Both the position numbers and the translations under genes were made by a program. The notes beneath the pieces are model-generated. The model was not told the origin of the DNA. It saw only the letters and a list, made by a program, of their open reading frames with translations, and searched no databases. Below, one piece after another: positions 1-6,042 of a stretch of DNA of 20,969 nucleotides. Each line of letters begins with the position of its first letter. The first letter of the stretch is position 1. Origin of the DNA: Synergistaceae bacterium (GTDB lineage Bacteria > Synergistota > Synergistia > Synergistales > Synergistaceae); contig JAISQP010000072.1 in assembly GCA_031274115.1 (NCBI GenBank), positions 1 through 20,969 on the forward strand, in the 5' to 3' direction.

Positions 1-458
1 GTCGAAGCCCGGCTCTTCGACGTGTCCGCTATTCCCATGGCGTCCATGATGGCAAGCGCCGTCCCGCGGGCGCTTCTCTCCGCGTCTCTCACCGTTTTCG
101 TTCGGAAGAACGCCGGAACCGGGCTGTACACGCCTCGCGCGAAGAGGGGCGTCATGACGTTTTCGAGGCAGGTCATGCGGTTGAACAGACGGATGTTCTG
201 AAACGTCCGCGAAACGCCGGCCCTCGCCACCTCGTGAGGGCGTCTGGCGGCAATATCGGCGCCGTCAAGGCGGATCGTCCCGGAGGACGGGCGATACACC
301 CCGGTGATGAGGTTGAACACCGTCGTCTTGCCAGCGCCGTTGGGGCCGATCAGACCGGTTATGCCGCCCGGAGCGGCGTCGAAAGAAAGGCCGTCGACAG
401 CGCGGATTCCGCCGAACGACCTGGACAGACCGCGAACCTCTAGCAGCGCCGCCGTCAT
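1..458 (-). CDS. livG: Branched-chain amino-acid ABC transporter ATP-binding protein LivG (partial, 3' end beyond the window)
   Basis: This is the first of the two cytoplasmic ATPases that power a Liv-type amino-acid importer. Reading the minus strand from the ATG at 458 gives 152 codons before the left edge. An intact Walker A, GPNGAGKTT, lies at about residues 38-46, followed by the Q-loop region RTFQNIRLFNRM, which is typical of LivG. The signature and Walker B motifs lie outside the window. The start overlaps the livM stop by 4 bases (ATGA), so the two are translationally coupled. A LivF partner would be expected further left but cannot be seen. The family call is firm from the motif set and operon position; the substrate is not determined. 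Confidence 0.93.
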   Translation of the reverse strand, partial: MTAALLEVRGLSRSFGGIRAVDGLSFDAAPGGITGLIGPNGAGKTTVFNLITGVYRPSSGTIRLDGADIAARRPHEVARAGVSRTFQNIRLFNRMTCLENVMTPLFARGVYSPVPAFFRTKTVRDAERSARGTALAIMDAMGIADTSKSRAS

Positions 459-1297
459 CTCTCTTTGCGCCCTTTCAGCAGATCGGAGACCTCGCGGTAA
501 CCCAGCAAGCCCTGAGGCCTGTAGATCATTATCAACACGAGCAGAAGGCCGTACGCGGGCAGACGCCACATGTTGAGGCCGCGCAGGGCCTCCGGGAGGG
601 CTGTGAAGACGAACGAGACGATGAGCGGCCCTGACATGCTGCCCATCCCGCCCGCGATGACGGACGCGAGAAGCTGGGTGGATTGAGTGAGGGTGAACAT
701 CACCGGTTGAATAAAGGCTATTTTGTGCGCCAGAAGCGCCCCGGACGCGCCGCACAGGACGGCGCTCACCACGAGCGAAAGCAGACGCGTCCTGAAGAGG
801 TCTATTCCGGCCATCTCCGCCGCTATCGGGTCCTCGCGTATGGCGACGCACATGGCCCCGAAGCGGGATTTCATAAAATTTCGCGCCGCCGCGACGCAGA
901 CGATGAGCGAGCCCAGAACCCACACCGGCCCGCTCAGTTCGTCGACCGAGAGACCCCTCGCCCCGTTCGTTATGGAGAGGTTTTCGAGACAGACGCGGAG
1001 CGCCTCGCCGAAGCCGAGAATCGCTATCGCGAAGTAGTCGCTCCGCAGCTTCGCCCGGAGCGTCGGAATACCGATGATGAGGCTGGAGAGGCCCGCTGCG
1101 GCCATCCCAGCGATTATCGCGAGGATAAACGGGACGTTCCAGTGATAGGTCAACACCCCGGACGCGTAGGCGCCTATGCCGACAAAGGCGGCGTGTCCCA
1201 GGGAGAAAAGCCCCGTAAAGCCCGTGAATATGGAGAGACCGAGCACCGCGATCATGTTGACGCAGGCCAGCATGGCGATGTTGACGACGTAATCCAT
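455..1297 (-). CDS. livM: Branched-chain amino-acid ABC transporter permease LivM
   Basis: Integral membrane permease that pairs with LivH to form the translocation channel. The 280-residue product is almost entirely hydrophobic segments. It carries the conserved cytoplasmic coupling loop AIREDPIAAEMAGIDLF, which contacts the ATPase, and a C-terminal Y-R-P-Q-G-L-L-G motif common in LivM. The frame stays open further upstream, but those codons overlap livH in another frame and read as low-hydrophobicity arginine-rich sequence. I therefore chose the ATG at 1297, where the first transmembrane helix begins (MDYVVNIAMLACVNMIAVLG). It starts five bases after the livH stop and ends in a 4-base overlap with livG. 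It is shorter than the E. coli protein, as in many anaerobes. Confidence 0.93.
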   Translation of the reverse strand: MDYVVNIAMLACVNMIAVLGLSIFTGFTGLFSLGHAAFVGIGAYASGVLTYHWNVPFILAIIAGMAAAGLSSLIIGIPTLRAKLRSDYFAIAILGFGEALRVCLENLSITNGARGLSVDELSGPVWVLGSLIVCVAAARNFMKSRFGAMCVAIREDPIAAEMAGIDLFRTRLLSLVVSAVLCGASGALLAHKIAFIQPVMFTLTQSTQLLASVIAGGMGSMSGPLIVSFVFTALPEALRGLNMWRLPAYGLLLVLIMIYRPQGLLGYREVSDLLKGRKER

Positions 1298-1302
1298 CCC
1301 GG

Positions 1303-2175
1303 CTAGACCTTTTCCTCGGTCTCCAGCCCCAAGAGGCCGTTCGGGAGACAGATCAGAAGCGCTATCAGCGCCGTGAAGCTGAAGACGTCCCTCATAACGC
1401 TTGAGACGTACGTGGAGACCAGCGTTTCGAGCACGCCAAGGATCAAACCGCCTATAAGCGCGCCGGGCAGACTGCCGAGCCCTCCGATAACCGCGGCGAT
1501 GTAGGCCTTGTTCGTCACCCATCCCATCGTAGGATAGACGAGGTACTTTATCCCCAGAAAAACTCCGGCCACCCCGGCGAAAGCGCCGGCGAGGAAGAAG
1601 ACGATTGAGATCAGCCTGTCGGTGTTGACCCCCATGAGGGAGCACATCGTCATATCCCCCACACCGGCCCGGATCGCGATGCCGGTCTTTGTGCGCGTGA
1701 TGAAGATGTGAAGCGCGAATATCGCGCCTATCGACACGGCGAAGGCAAAGAGGTCCAGCAGGCTCACCGAACTGCCGCCGACCTGAACGACCTGCCTCCT
1801 GAAAAACTCCGGGAAGGCGTAAAAACGGGAGCCTATCGTCGCGTAGACCATGTTCTCCAAGAACATGGAACAACCCATGGCGCTTATCATCAAAAAGAGC
1901 GACGGGGCCTTCCTGCGGCGCAGCGCCGCGTACGCGACGCGCTCATTGAAGACCGATATGATCCCAGCGCCGACGACGCCGCCAGTCACCACCAGGCCAA
2001 GCCCCAGGTGGAGCTGAGTCGCCAGCGCGAGGCCGATATACGCCCCAAGCATAATAACCGCTCCGTGCGCGAAATTGCTGAAGGACAGCACGCTGAAGAT
2101 CAGGGAGTAACCCACCGCCATCAGTGAATATATGCCACCGATCGAAAGACCGGTGACAATGGTCTGCAAAAACAC
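1303..2175 (-). CDS. livH: Branched-chain amino-acid ABC transporter permease LivH
   Basis: Second membrane permease of the Liv importer, 290 residues and about eight hydrophobic segments. The N-terminus (QTIVTGLSIGGIYSLMAVGY) and the later FSNFAHGAVIMLGAY segment are typical LivH landmarks. The coupling loop reads GIAIRAGVGDMTMCSLMGVN. It keeps the S-L-M-G-V-N core but differs from the usual acidic 'Q-D-x-x-x-A' version before it. The start is a GTG at 2175 with GAGG about ten bases upstream, 34 bases after the livK stop. It lies between livK and livM on the same strand and is almost certainly co-transcribed with both. Confidence 0.93.
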   Translation of the reverse strand: MFLQTIVTGLSIGGIYSLMAVGYSLIFSVLSFSNFAHGAVIMLGAYIGLALATQLHLGLGLVVTGGVVGAGIISVFNERVAYAALRRRKAPSLFLMISAMGCSMFLENMVYATIGSRFYAFPEFFRRQVVQVGGSSVSLLDLFAFAVSIGAIFALHIFITRTKTGIAIRAGVGDMTMCSLMGVNTDRLISIVFFLAGAFAGVAGVFLGIKYLVYPTMGWVTNKAYIAAVIGGLGSLPGALIGGLILGVLETLVSTYVSSVMRDVFSFTALIALLICLPNGLLGLETEEKV

Positions 2176-2209
2176 TTACGACGTCCTCAGTGCTGTCCCG
2201 GTCATTCGT

Positions 2210-3367
2210 CTACTGCCCCTGATACTTTTCGACGAAGACGAACGCCTTTTTAGCCACGTCTACCTTCTGGATGACCGCGGGCTTGTCCAGCGGGTTATGG
2301 TTGGTCGGGTCCATCGTCAGAACGCCGCTCGTCACCTTGATGTCCTTCAGATTAGCCAGCGCCTGCGCGAGCTTTGCCCCCTCGAACGACCTTGCGGCTT
2401 TGGCGGCCTCGACTATCATGATGAGGGCGTCCTGCGCCATGACCGGGTTCGGGAGCACGGGGTCCGCTCCGAAAGCCGCGCGGTATCCCGTTACAAAGTC
2501 ACGGATATCTGGGTCGTCAAGGTCGGCGAGGTTCACGAAGAAAGCGCCGTCGACAGCCTCTCCGCCAAGGTCGATCAGGTCCGGGCTCCCCCAGTTGTCC
2601 GTCCCCAGGAAAGCGGCGTTGATCCCGAGATCGCGAGCCTGTTTGGCGGCCATCGCGGCCTCCTTCTGGCTGGTGGGGATAAATATGACGTCGACGTTGA
2701 GTTCCTTGATCTTTCCGAGCTGAGCGCGATAGTCCAGCTCCTCAGAGCGGAAGGCCTCCTTGGTCAGAACCTTGCCGCCGCGCGCGGTGAACGCGTCCTC
2801 GAAATATTTCGTGAGCCACTGCCCGTAGTCGGAGCCCACGTCATAGAGCACGGCCGCTCTCCTCGCGTTCATCCTGTCCGCGGCGAAACGCGCGGCGACC
2901 GTCCCCTGGAAAGGATCGATGAAGCAGGGGCGGAAGGCGTAGGGGCGGGTCTTCTCCGTCTTCTGGTCGATGGTCACATAGGGGTTGGTGGCGGTGGTCA
3001 CTATCATGGGGATACGCCCGCGCTCCAGCACAGGCGCCGTCGCGATAGCGTTTCCGCTCTGCGCGGGGCCTATCACAGCGACAACCTTCTCGCCGGCTAA
3101 CCTGCGGGCAACATTGACCGATTCAATCGCGTCTCCGCGATTGTCGTAGCGCACGATCTCGATCTGCCTGCCCAGGACGCCGCCATTGGCGTTGATGACC
3201 TTCACCAGCATATCGATCGCGTTCGCCTCGGACTGCCCCCACATGGAGGCGCCCCCGGTCAGTGAGACAGTGTGCCCTATCTTGACGGGAGCGGCTGCGA
3301 AGACGGCGCCGGAGAGCGCCAGGAGGACAGCTGCGGCAATACAAAGGACAACAGACTTTTTCAACAT
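2210..3367 (-). CDS. livK: Amino-acid ABC transporter periplasmic substrate-binding protein (LivK/type I)
   Basis: Extracytoplasmic binding protein that delivers the substrate to LivHM. The 385-residue product begins with a Sec signal peptide: basic MLKK, a hydrophobic core and an A-x-A type site, probably cleaved after VFA at residue 24. The mature protein starts VKIGHTVSLTGG, the usual opening of the periplasmic binding fold type I family (Peripla_BP_6). Other family landmarks are VIGPAQSGNAIATAPV, the N-Y-x-T-type segment written here as NPYVTIDQ, and the AAVLYDVGSDYGQ strand. It is the first gene of the operon. The AAAGGAG Shine-Dalgarno lies about ten bases before the ATG. The ligand could be leucine/isoleucine/valine, another amino acid, or an amide; sequence reading cannot decide. 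Confidence 0.92.
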   Translation of the reverse strand: MLKKSVVLCIAAAVLLALSGAVFAAAPVKIGHTVSLTGGASMWGQSEANAIDMLVKVINANGGVLGRQIEIVRYDNRGDAIESVNVARRLAGEKVVAVIGPAQSGNAIATAPVLERGRIPMIVTTATNPYVTIDQKTEKTRPYAFRPCFIDPFQGTVAARFAADRMNARRAAVLYDVGSDYGQWLTKYFEDAFTARGGKVLTKEAFRSEELDYRAQLGKIKELNVDVIFIPTSQKEAAMAAKQARDLGINAAFLGTDNWGSPDLIDLGGEAVDGAFFVNLADLDDPDIRDFVTGYRAAFGADPVLPNPVMAQDALIMIVEAAKAARSFEGAKLAQALANLKDIKVTSGVLTMDPTNHNPLDKPAVIQKVDVAKKAFVFVEKYQGQ

Positions 3368-3419
3368 TACAGAACAACTCCTTTAAATTAGAATGGCATT
3401 TAAGAAACGCTATCTCGCA

Positions 3420-3449
3420 ATTCTAACATAAAACGCGGTTAATTGTCGG
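3420..3449 (-). promoter_or_regulatory. Probable sigma-70 promoter of the liv operon
   Basis: On the minus strand a -35 CCGACA (3449-3444) is separated by 18 bases from a -10 TAGAAT (3425-3420), which is preceded by TG one base away (extended -10). The predicted start is near 3412, giving a leader of about 45 bases before livK. No operator or attenuator is obvious. Confidence 0.6.
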
Positions 3450-3527
3450 AAAATCCACAACTCCCTCAATCCGCGCGCGGCGTCGGCTTTCGGACGAGGC
3501 AGCGCATAGCCAAAAAGCAAGAACGCG

Positions 3528-3536
3528 TGTTATAAT
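3528..3536 (+). promoter_or_regulatory. Extended -10 promoter facing right
   Basis: TGTTATAAT is a perfect TATAAT hexamer with an upstream TG one base away. There is no recognisable -35 at 16-18 bases, as is usual for extended -10 promoters. Transcription should begin around 3541-3543, exactly at the left arm of the inverted repeat, and would produce the structured RNA described next. Confidence 0.5.
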
Positions 3537-3540
3537 TAGC

Positions 3541-3687
3541 GAGGCCCCGGTAATGGGACGCCCGGTCGAGCTTCCGACTCGACCGGGTCTTACAACCAAC
3601 CTCGGCCTATCGAGTCACCACTCGAATAAGCGTTTTGAAGAGCTTTACGAAGAGGGCCGCCCATACAAGTGGGCGGTTCTTCTTTTT
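3541..3687 (+). ncRNA. Candidate small structured RNA, possibly antisense to the 39-codon ORF
   Basis: A transcript starting near 3541 would be about 147 bases and contain several helices. AGGCC (3542-3546) pairs with GGCCT (3604-3608) and encloses a 10-bp hairpin (3561-3570 with 3578-3587). A small hairpin follows (3610-3614 with 3621-3625), and then a strong terminator ends it at 3687. The terminator stem includes G-U pairs that exist only in plus-strand RNA, favouring plus-strand transcription. It does not match 6S RNA, tmRNA, SRP RNA or RNase P as far as I can see. From 3607 to 3687 it is fully complementary to the 3' two thirds of the minus-strand small ORF. Confidence 0.42.
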
Positions 3688-3726
3688 ACACTTTTTTCTG
3701 TGCTTTTTGCGCTTCTTCTCGCTCAC
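3607..3726 (-). CDS. Small basic membrane-type peptide (39 codons), candidate type I toxin
   Basis: Starts with GTG at 3726 and stops with TAG at 3607-3609. A near-perfect Shine-Dalgarno (GGGAGGAGG) ends about seven bases before the start, the best ribosome binding site in the window. The product has a very basic N-terminal half (VSEKKRKKHRKKCKKKNRP) followed by a hydrophobic, probably helical segment (LVWAALFVKLFKTLIRVV) and ends TR. It has no recognised family. It has its own extended -10 promoter about 70 bases upstream, and a strong candidate antisense transcript overlaps it. Small size, cationic plus membrane-seeking character and a folded leader fit a type I toxin, but an ordinary small basic protein is possible. 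The lysine-rich half could also be a chance translation of a purine-rich tract. Confidence 0.42.
   Translation of the reverse strand: MSEKKRKKHRKKCKKKNRPLVWAALFVKLFKTLIRVVTR
3653..3687 (+). terminator. Strong rho-independent terminator
   Basis: The 3653-3663 arm pairs with 3670-3680 (core CCGCCCA / TGGGCGG, extended by two G-U and two Watson-Crick pairs) around the loop TACAAG. A TCTTTTT tail follows. On the minus strand the G-U positions become mismatches, so it works mainly rightward. Confidence 0.75.
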
Positions 3727-3742
3727 GATTCTACCTCCTCCC

Positions 3743-3774
3743 GCTCTCGCGTTTGGAGGTTTCCTCCCGAGAGC
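3743..3774 (-). promoter_or_regulatory. Leader hairpin with an alternative partner for the small ORF's ribosome binding site
   Basis: In the minus-strand leader, GCTCTCG and CGAGAGC (plus positions 3768-3774 and 3743-3749) form an outer stem around an inner GGAGG-AAA-CCTCC hairpin. The CCTCC could instead pair with the GGAGG of the true ribosome binding site just downstream (3733-3741). Two mutually exclusive folds controlling the start codon would be typical of type I toxin messengers. Confidence 0.4.
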
Positions 3775-3801
3775 CCTGTATTTCTCCGGGGCCTCTGGGA
3801 C

Positions 3802-3810
3802 ATTATAGCA
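3802..3810 (-). promoter_or_regulatory. Extended -10 promoter facing left
   Basis: On the minus strand, TGCTATAAT is a perfect -10 with the extended TG. There is no convincing -35. The predicted start is at about 3795, the right arm of the inverted repeat, leaving a roughly 70-base structured leader before the GTG of the 39-codon ORF. Confidence 0.5.
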
Positions 3811-3825
3811 AGAGGTAATTTATAA

Positions 3826-3847
3826 CGCCCATCAGGGGCGATTTTTT
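3826..3847 (+). terminator. Short rho-independent terminator
   Basis: CGCCC (3826-3830) pairs with GGGCG (3836-3840) over a five-base loop, followed by A and six T's. It insulates the downstream transposase promoter from anything transcribed rightward through the small-RNA module. Confidence 0.6.
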
Positions 3848-3897
3848 ACGAGGAGGAATACCACGCTTCCCGAAACTAACGATAATTTTAAATTCCA

Positions 3898-3926
3898 TTG
3901 ACCTCGCCATGAGCAATTATTATAAT
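3898..3926 (+). promoter_or_regulatory. Near-consensus sigma-70 promoter of the transposase-like gene
   Basis: TTGACC at 3898-3903, exactly 17 bases, then a perfect TATAAT at 3921-3926. The predicted start is at about 3933. That lies downstream of the first in-frame ATG (3928), so translation must begin at the later ATG at 3955. Confidence 0.75.
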
Positions 3927-3954
3927 TATGACAATAATCATGGGGGGTTGCCAA

Positions 3955-5559
3955 ATGTCCATAGTTTACCTCAGGAACAAGAAGAACGGGGTCACTTACG
4001 TCTATGAATCAAAGGGATATTGGGACAAGGAAAAAAAACAAGCCCGCAATCAGCGGAAATACATCGGTAAGATCGACCCCGCCACCGGAGAGATAATCCA
4101 CTCGAAGAAATATCAGGGCGCCGCCCAGCAGTCGGCGGAGCAGGGGCTGTTGTCCTGCCAAGAGCTGCGGAGCAGCTTCTACGGGGCAACGTATCTCTTC
4201 GACACAATAGGCGAAAAACTGGGCGTCACGGAGGATCTCAAAAAATGCTTTCCCGATTCCTATCGGCAGATAATGTCCATCGCCTACTACCTGATAATGG
4301 AGAACTACAATCCGTTGAGCCGGTTTCCCAAATGGGCGCGGACACACGCGAACCCATGCGGCAGAATCATCCCCTCGCAGAGGGGAAACGAGTTCTTCGC
4401 CGCGTTCAAAGAGGAAGAGATACATAAATTTTTTCAGCTTCAGCACAAGCGCAGGTCCGAGAACGAATACCTCGTCTACGGCGTCGCCTCGGTGGCGTCG
4501 TTCTCCAAATCGCTCAAGCGAGCCAGGCTCAACCTGGACAAAGGCCCGGATCCTCTGTCGCACGTCAATCTCGCCGTGGTCTTCGGGGAATCCTCCAGAT
4601 TGCCCGTTTACTTCAAAACGCTGCCGATTAACATCACGGACGCCAAGGCGGTTCCCGGCATACTTTCCGACATAGGCTTCCTCAGCAACGAAAACACGAA
4701 GCTCGTGATGGGCCGGGGGTTCTACAGCGAAAAAAACGTCAACGAGCTGTACAAGGATCGCCGTAACTTTCTGATCGCCGCCAAGATGGCAACTAAGCCG
4801 GTCAGGGAAAAACTTGACGAGGCGCGCGACAGGATGACGTACCAAAACCACTACAGCACCAAGTACGGCATATACTACGATTCGTTCCTCATGAATTGGG
4901 ATTACAGCGAGACAAGACCGCGAACGGGGGATGTTTTCAAGGACGCCCGCAACATGTACCTGCATCTTTTCTATAACGACCAGAGGGCCGCGGACGATAA
5001 AATAGCGCTGAACAAGCTGCTCGACAATCTGGAGGAGGAGTTGGCCTCCGGATGGCTGATTCCGGAATACGAAAAGTTCTACGCCAGATACTACGAGATA
5101 TTGAACAACCACCCAGAGAGAAGGCTCTCCATAACCCAAAAACAGGACGCCGTCGCCGGCGACAGGAAAAATTACGGATACTTCGCGTTCATATCCAACG
5201 ATATCAAGGAACCGCTGCAGGCTCTCGACGTCTACTGCGCCAAATCAATGATAGAGACGGCGTTCGGGAACATCAAGGAGCGCGTTAACATGCGGAGGAC
5301 CTCCGAATATTCGGAGGAAAACATCGAGGGACGGCTGTTCGTGCAGTTCGTCGCCCTGATCTACATGTCGTACATAAAAAAAACGATGAACGAGAACGAC
5401 CTTTACAGAAGGTATACCATGCATGAGCTGCTGGACGAACTCGACGTGATAGAGCGCTTCGAACAGCACGGGAAGAAGCCTTTTCTCGGAGAGATCACCA
5501 AAAAACAGCTGTATCTGTACGAACGCCTGGGAGTCCGCCCGCCGCATTGGTATAATTAA
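3955..5559 (+). CDS. IS4/IS1634-like transposase with both catalytic aspartates apparently replaced
   Basis: The 534-residue protein follows the IS1634/IS4 DDE transposase layout. It has an N-terminal domain (MSIVYLRNKKNGVTYVYES), the region EYLVYGVASVASFSKS, the strand HVNLAVVFGESSRLPVYFKTLP, the strand KLVMGRGFYSEKNVNELY, and a C-terminal AKSMIETAFGNIKERVNMRR. In active relatives the first and second motifs normally read VYD-x-T-S and VMD-K/R-GFYS. Here the aspartates are glycine (G176 and G253, both GGC), while the glutamate (E434) remains. The ORF has no stop or frameshift. I chose the ATG at 3955 because GGGGGG lies seven bases upstream and the predicted transcription start lies between the two ATGs. 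I found no terminal inverted repeats or target duplications. It may be a recently dead copy or a retained DNA-binding protein. Confidence 0.8.
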   Translation: MSIVYLRNKKNGVTYVYESKGYWDKEKKQARNQRKYIGKIDPATGEIIHSKKYQGAAQQSAEQGLLSCQELRSSFYGATYLFDTIGEKLGVTEDLKKCFPDSYRQIMSIAYYLIMENYNPLSRFPKWARTHANPCGRIIPSQRGNEFFAAFKEEEIHKFFQLQHKRRSENEYLVYGVASVASFSKSLKRARLNLDKGPDPLSHVNLAVVFGESSRLPVYFKTLPINITDAKAVPGILSDIGFLSNENTKLVMGRGFYSEKNVNELYKDRRNFLIAAKMATKPVREKLDEARDRMTYQNHYSTKYGIYYDSFLMNWDYSETRPRTGDVFKDARNMYLHLFYNDQRAADDKIALNKLLDNLEEELASGWLIPEYEKFYARYYEILNNHPERRLSITQKQDAVAGDRKNYGYFAFISNDIKEPLQALDVYCAKSMIETAFGNIKERVNMRRTSEYSEENIEGRLFVQFVALIYMSYIKKTMNENDLYRRYTMHELLDELDVIERFEQHGKKPFLGEITKKQLYLYERLGVRPPHWYN

Positions 5560-5597
5560 GCCTATATCCAAACATTCCGCGCGATTTTCAAAACACG

Positions 5598-5638
5598 CCC
5601 GAGAGTACCGCCGCGAGGCGGCCGCCCTCGGGTTTTTT
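5598..5638 (+). terminator. Rho-independent terminator after the transposase-like gene
   Basis: CCCGAG (5598-5603) pairs with CTCGGG (5627-5632). An inner CCGCC/GGCGG hairpin (5608-5612 with 5617-5621) sits on top, and six T's follow at once. Confidence 0.8.
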
Positions 5639-5650
5639 CCTCCGCCGAAC

Positions 5651-5685
5651 GCCCTCCGGTCCCTCTTTACCGGCAATCGGAGGGC
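5651..5685. other. Second hairpin without a T-tract
   Basis: GCCCTCCG (5651-5658) is the reverse complement of CGGAGGGC (5678-5685), with a 19-base loop. It lacks a U-run on either strand. It could be a backup stop, an RNA-stabilising stem, or the edge of the former mobile unit. Confidence 0.35.
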
Positions 5686-5727
5686 CGGTCAAAAACGCGC
5701 GCGGGATTACCCTCAAAACATACCTAG

Positions 5728-5744
5728 TTGGCGCTGAAATTGTT
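5728..5744 (+). promoter_or_regulatory. Sigma-54-like -24/-12 element upstream of the E1 operon
   Basis: TTGGCGC, then GAAA after one base, then TTGTT has the spacing of the RpoN consensus (TGGCAC, five bases, TTGC). It differs by A to G in the -24 box and C to T in the -12 box. Acetoin dehydrogenase operons are classically sigma-54/AcoR dependent, which makes the position meaningful. No AcoR-type activator gene is in this window. Confidence 0.35.
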
Positions 5745-6042
5745 ATAACCGACAAAATCCATTGATCCCATTGATTAACGATTAAACTTGCTGTAAGGTA
5801 ATTAAACTTAACTCATCTTAACAGTTTGTTAGAGCCTTCCATGGCTCAAATTATAACAACGAAAGGAGCGTGGCTTCCGGCGCGAAAATACTTCGTCGTG
5901 CCCTTGCGGCAGCAGCGGAATGGATGGCGTTTGGGGAAATTTCTGACGGGACCGGCAGTTTATACCGCTTCGCCTAATCGGGCGTGGGTGGAACCCACGG
6001 TGTTGAAATGGTATTACAAGTCTTAATCTGGGGGGCGAAATA
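5745..6042 (+). other. Long untranslated leader of the E1 operon, partly structured
   Basis: About 300 bases separate the sigma-54-like element from the first gene. Visible pieces are a small GAGCC/GGCTC hairpin around 5831-5846 and a perfect 7-bp stem CGTGGGT/ACCCACG (5983-5989 with 5993-5999) over a three-base loop shortly before the ribosome binding site. I do not recognise a riboswitch class; specifically, TPP-box sequences are not seen. The weak 62- to 66-codon ORF in it lacks a ribosome binding site. Confidence 0.3.
5759..5822. repeat. Cluster of short direct repeats, possible operator
   Basis: CCATTGAT occurs at 5759-5766 and 5768-5775, ATTAAACTT at 5781-5789 and 5801-5809 (20-bp period), and CTTAAC at 5807-5812 and 5817-5822 (10-bp period). 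The helical-turn spacing in an otherwise AT-rich strip upstream of an operon suggests regulator or RNA-polymerase contacts. The regulator is unknown. Confidence 0.35.

Larger units (their letters stand above)
3541..3795. repeat. 10-bp inverted repeat bounding a 255-bp module
   Basis: GAGGCCCCGG at 3541-3550 recurs as its exact reverse complement at 3786-3795. Each arm sits immediately downstream of an inward-facing TGNTATAAT, so the two predicted transcripts begin with the same sequence. Whether the repeat is an operator, a shared 5' RNA element, or the vestige of a mobile unit is not clear. Confidence 0.6.

Noticed and set aside
1298..1873. Upstream in-frame extension that would make livM 472 codons
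   Set aside because: It overlaps livH in another frame, is arginine-rich rather than hydrophobic, and the natural LivM start with a transmembrane helix is at 1297.
2132..3100. Long plus-strand ORF opposite livK
   Set aside because: Antisense shadow produced by GC-rich third codon positions; no ribosome binding site or recognisable motif. The same applies to the long minus-strand ORFs opposite the genes at 4009-5139, 8071-9129, 10953-12050 and 12728-13612.
3553..3825. Plus-strand 90-codon ORF in the small-RNA module
   Set aside because: No ribosome binding site, runs through a strong terminator and several hairpins, and shows no protein-like pattern that I recognise.
3700..5900. Terminal inverted repeats or target-site duplication around the transposase-like gene
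   Set aside because: I compared both flanks by eye and found only short AT-rich similarities, not a matched inverted pair.
5826..6026. 66-codon plus-strand ORF before E1-alpha
   Set aside because: No Shine-Dalgarno before its TTG or the internal ATG; it overlaps hairpins of the leader and is better explained as untranslated RNA.
5823..6042. TPP riboswitch before the thiamine-dependent E1 genes
   Set aside because: The conserved CUGAGA and the ACCUGAUC...GGAUAAU-type core are absent.
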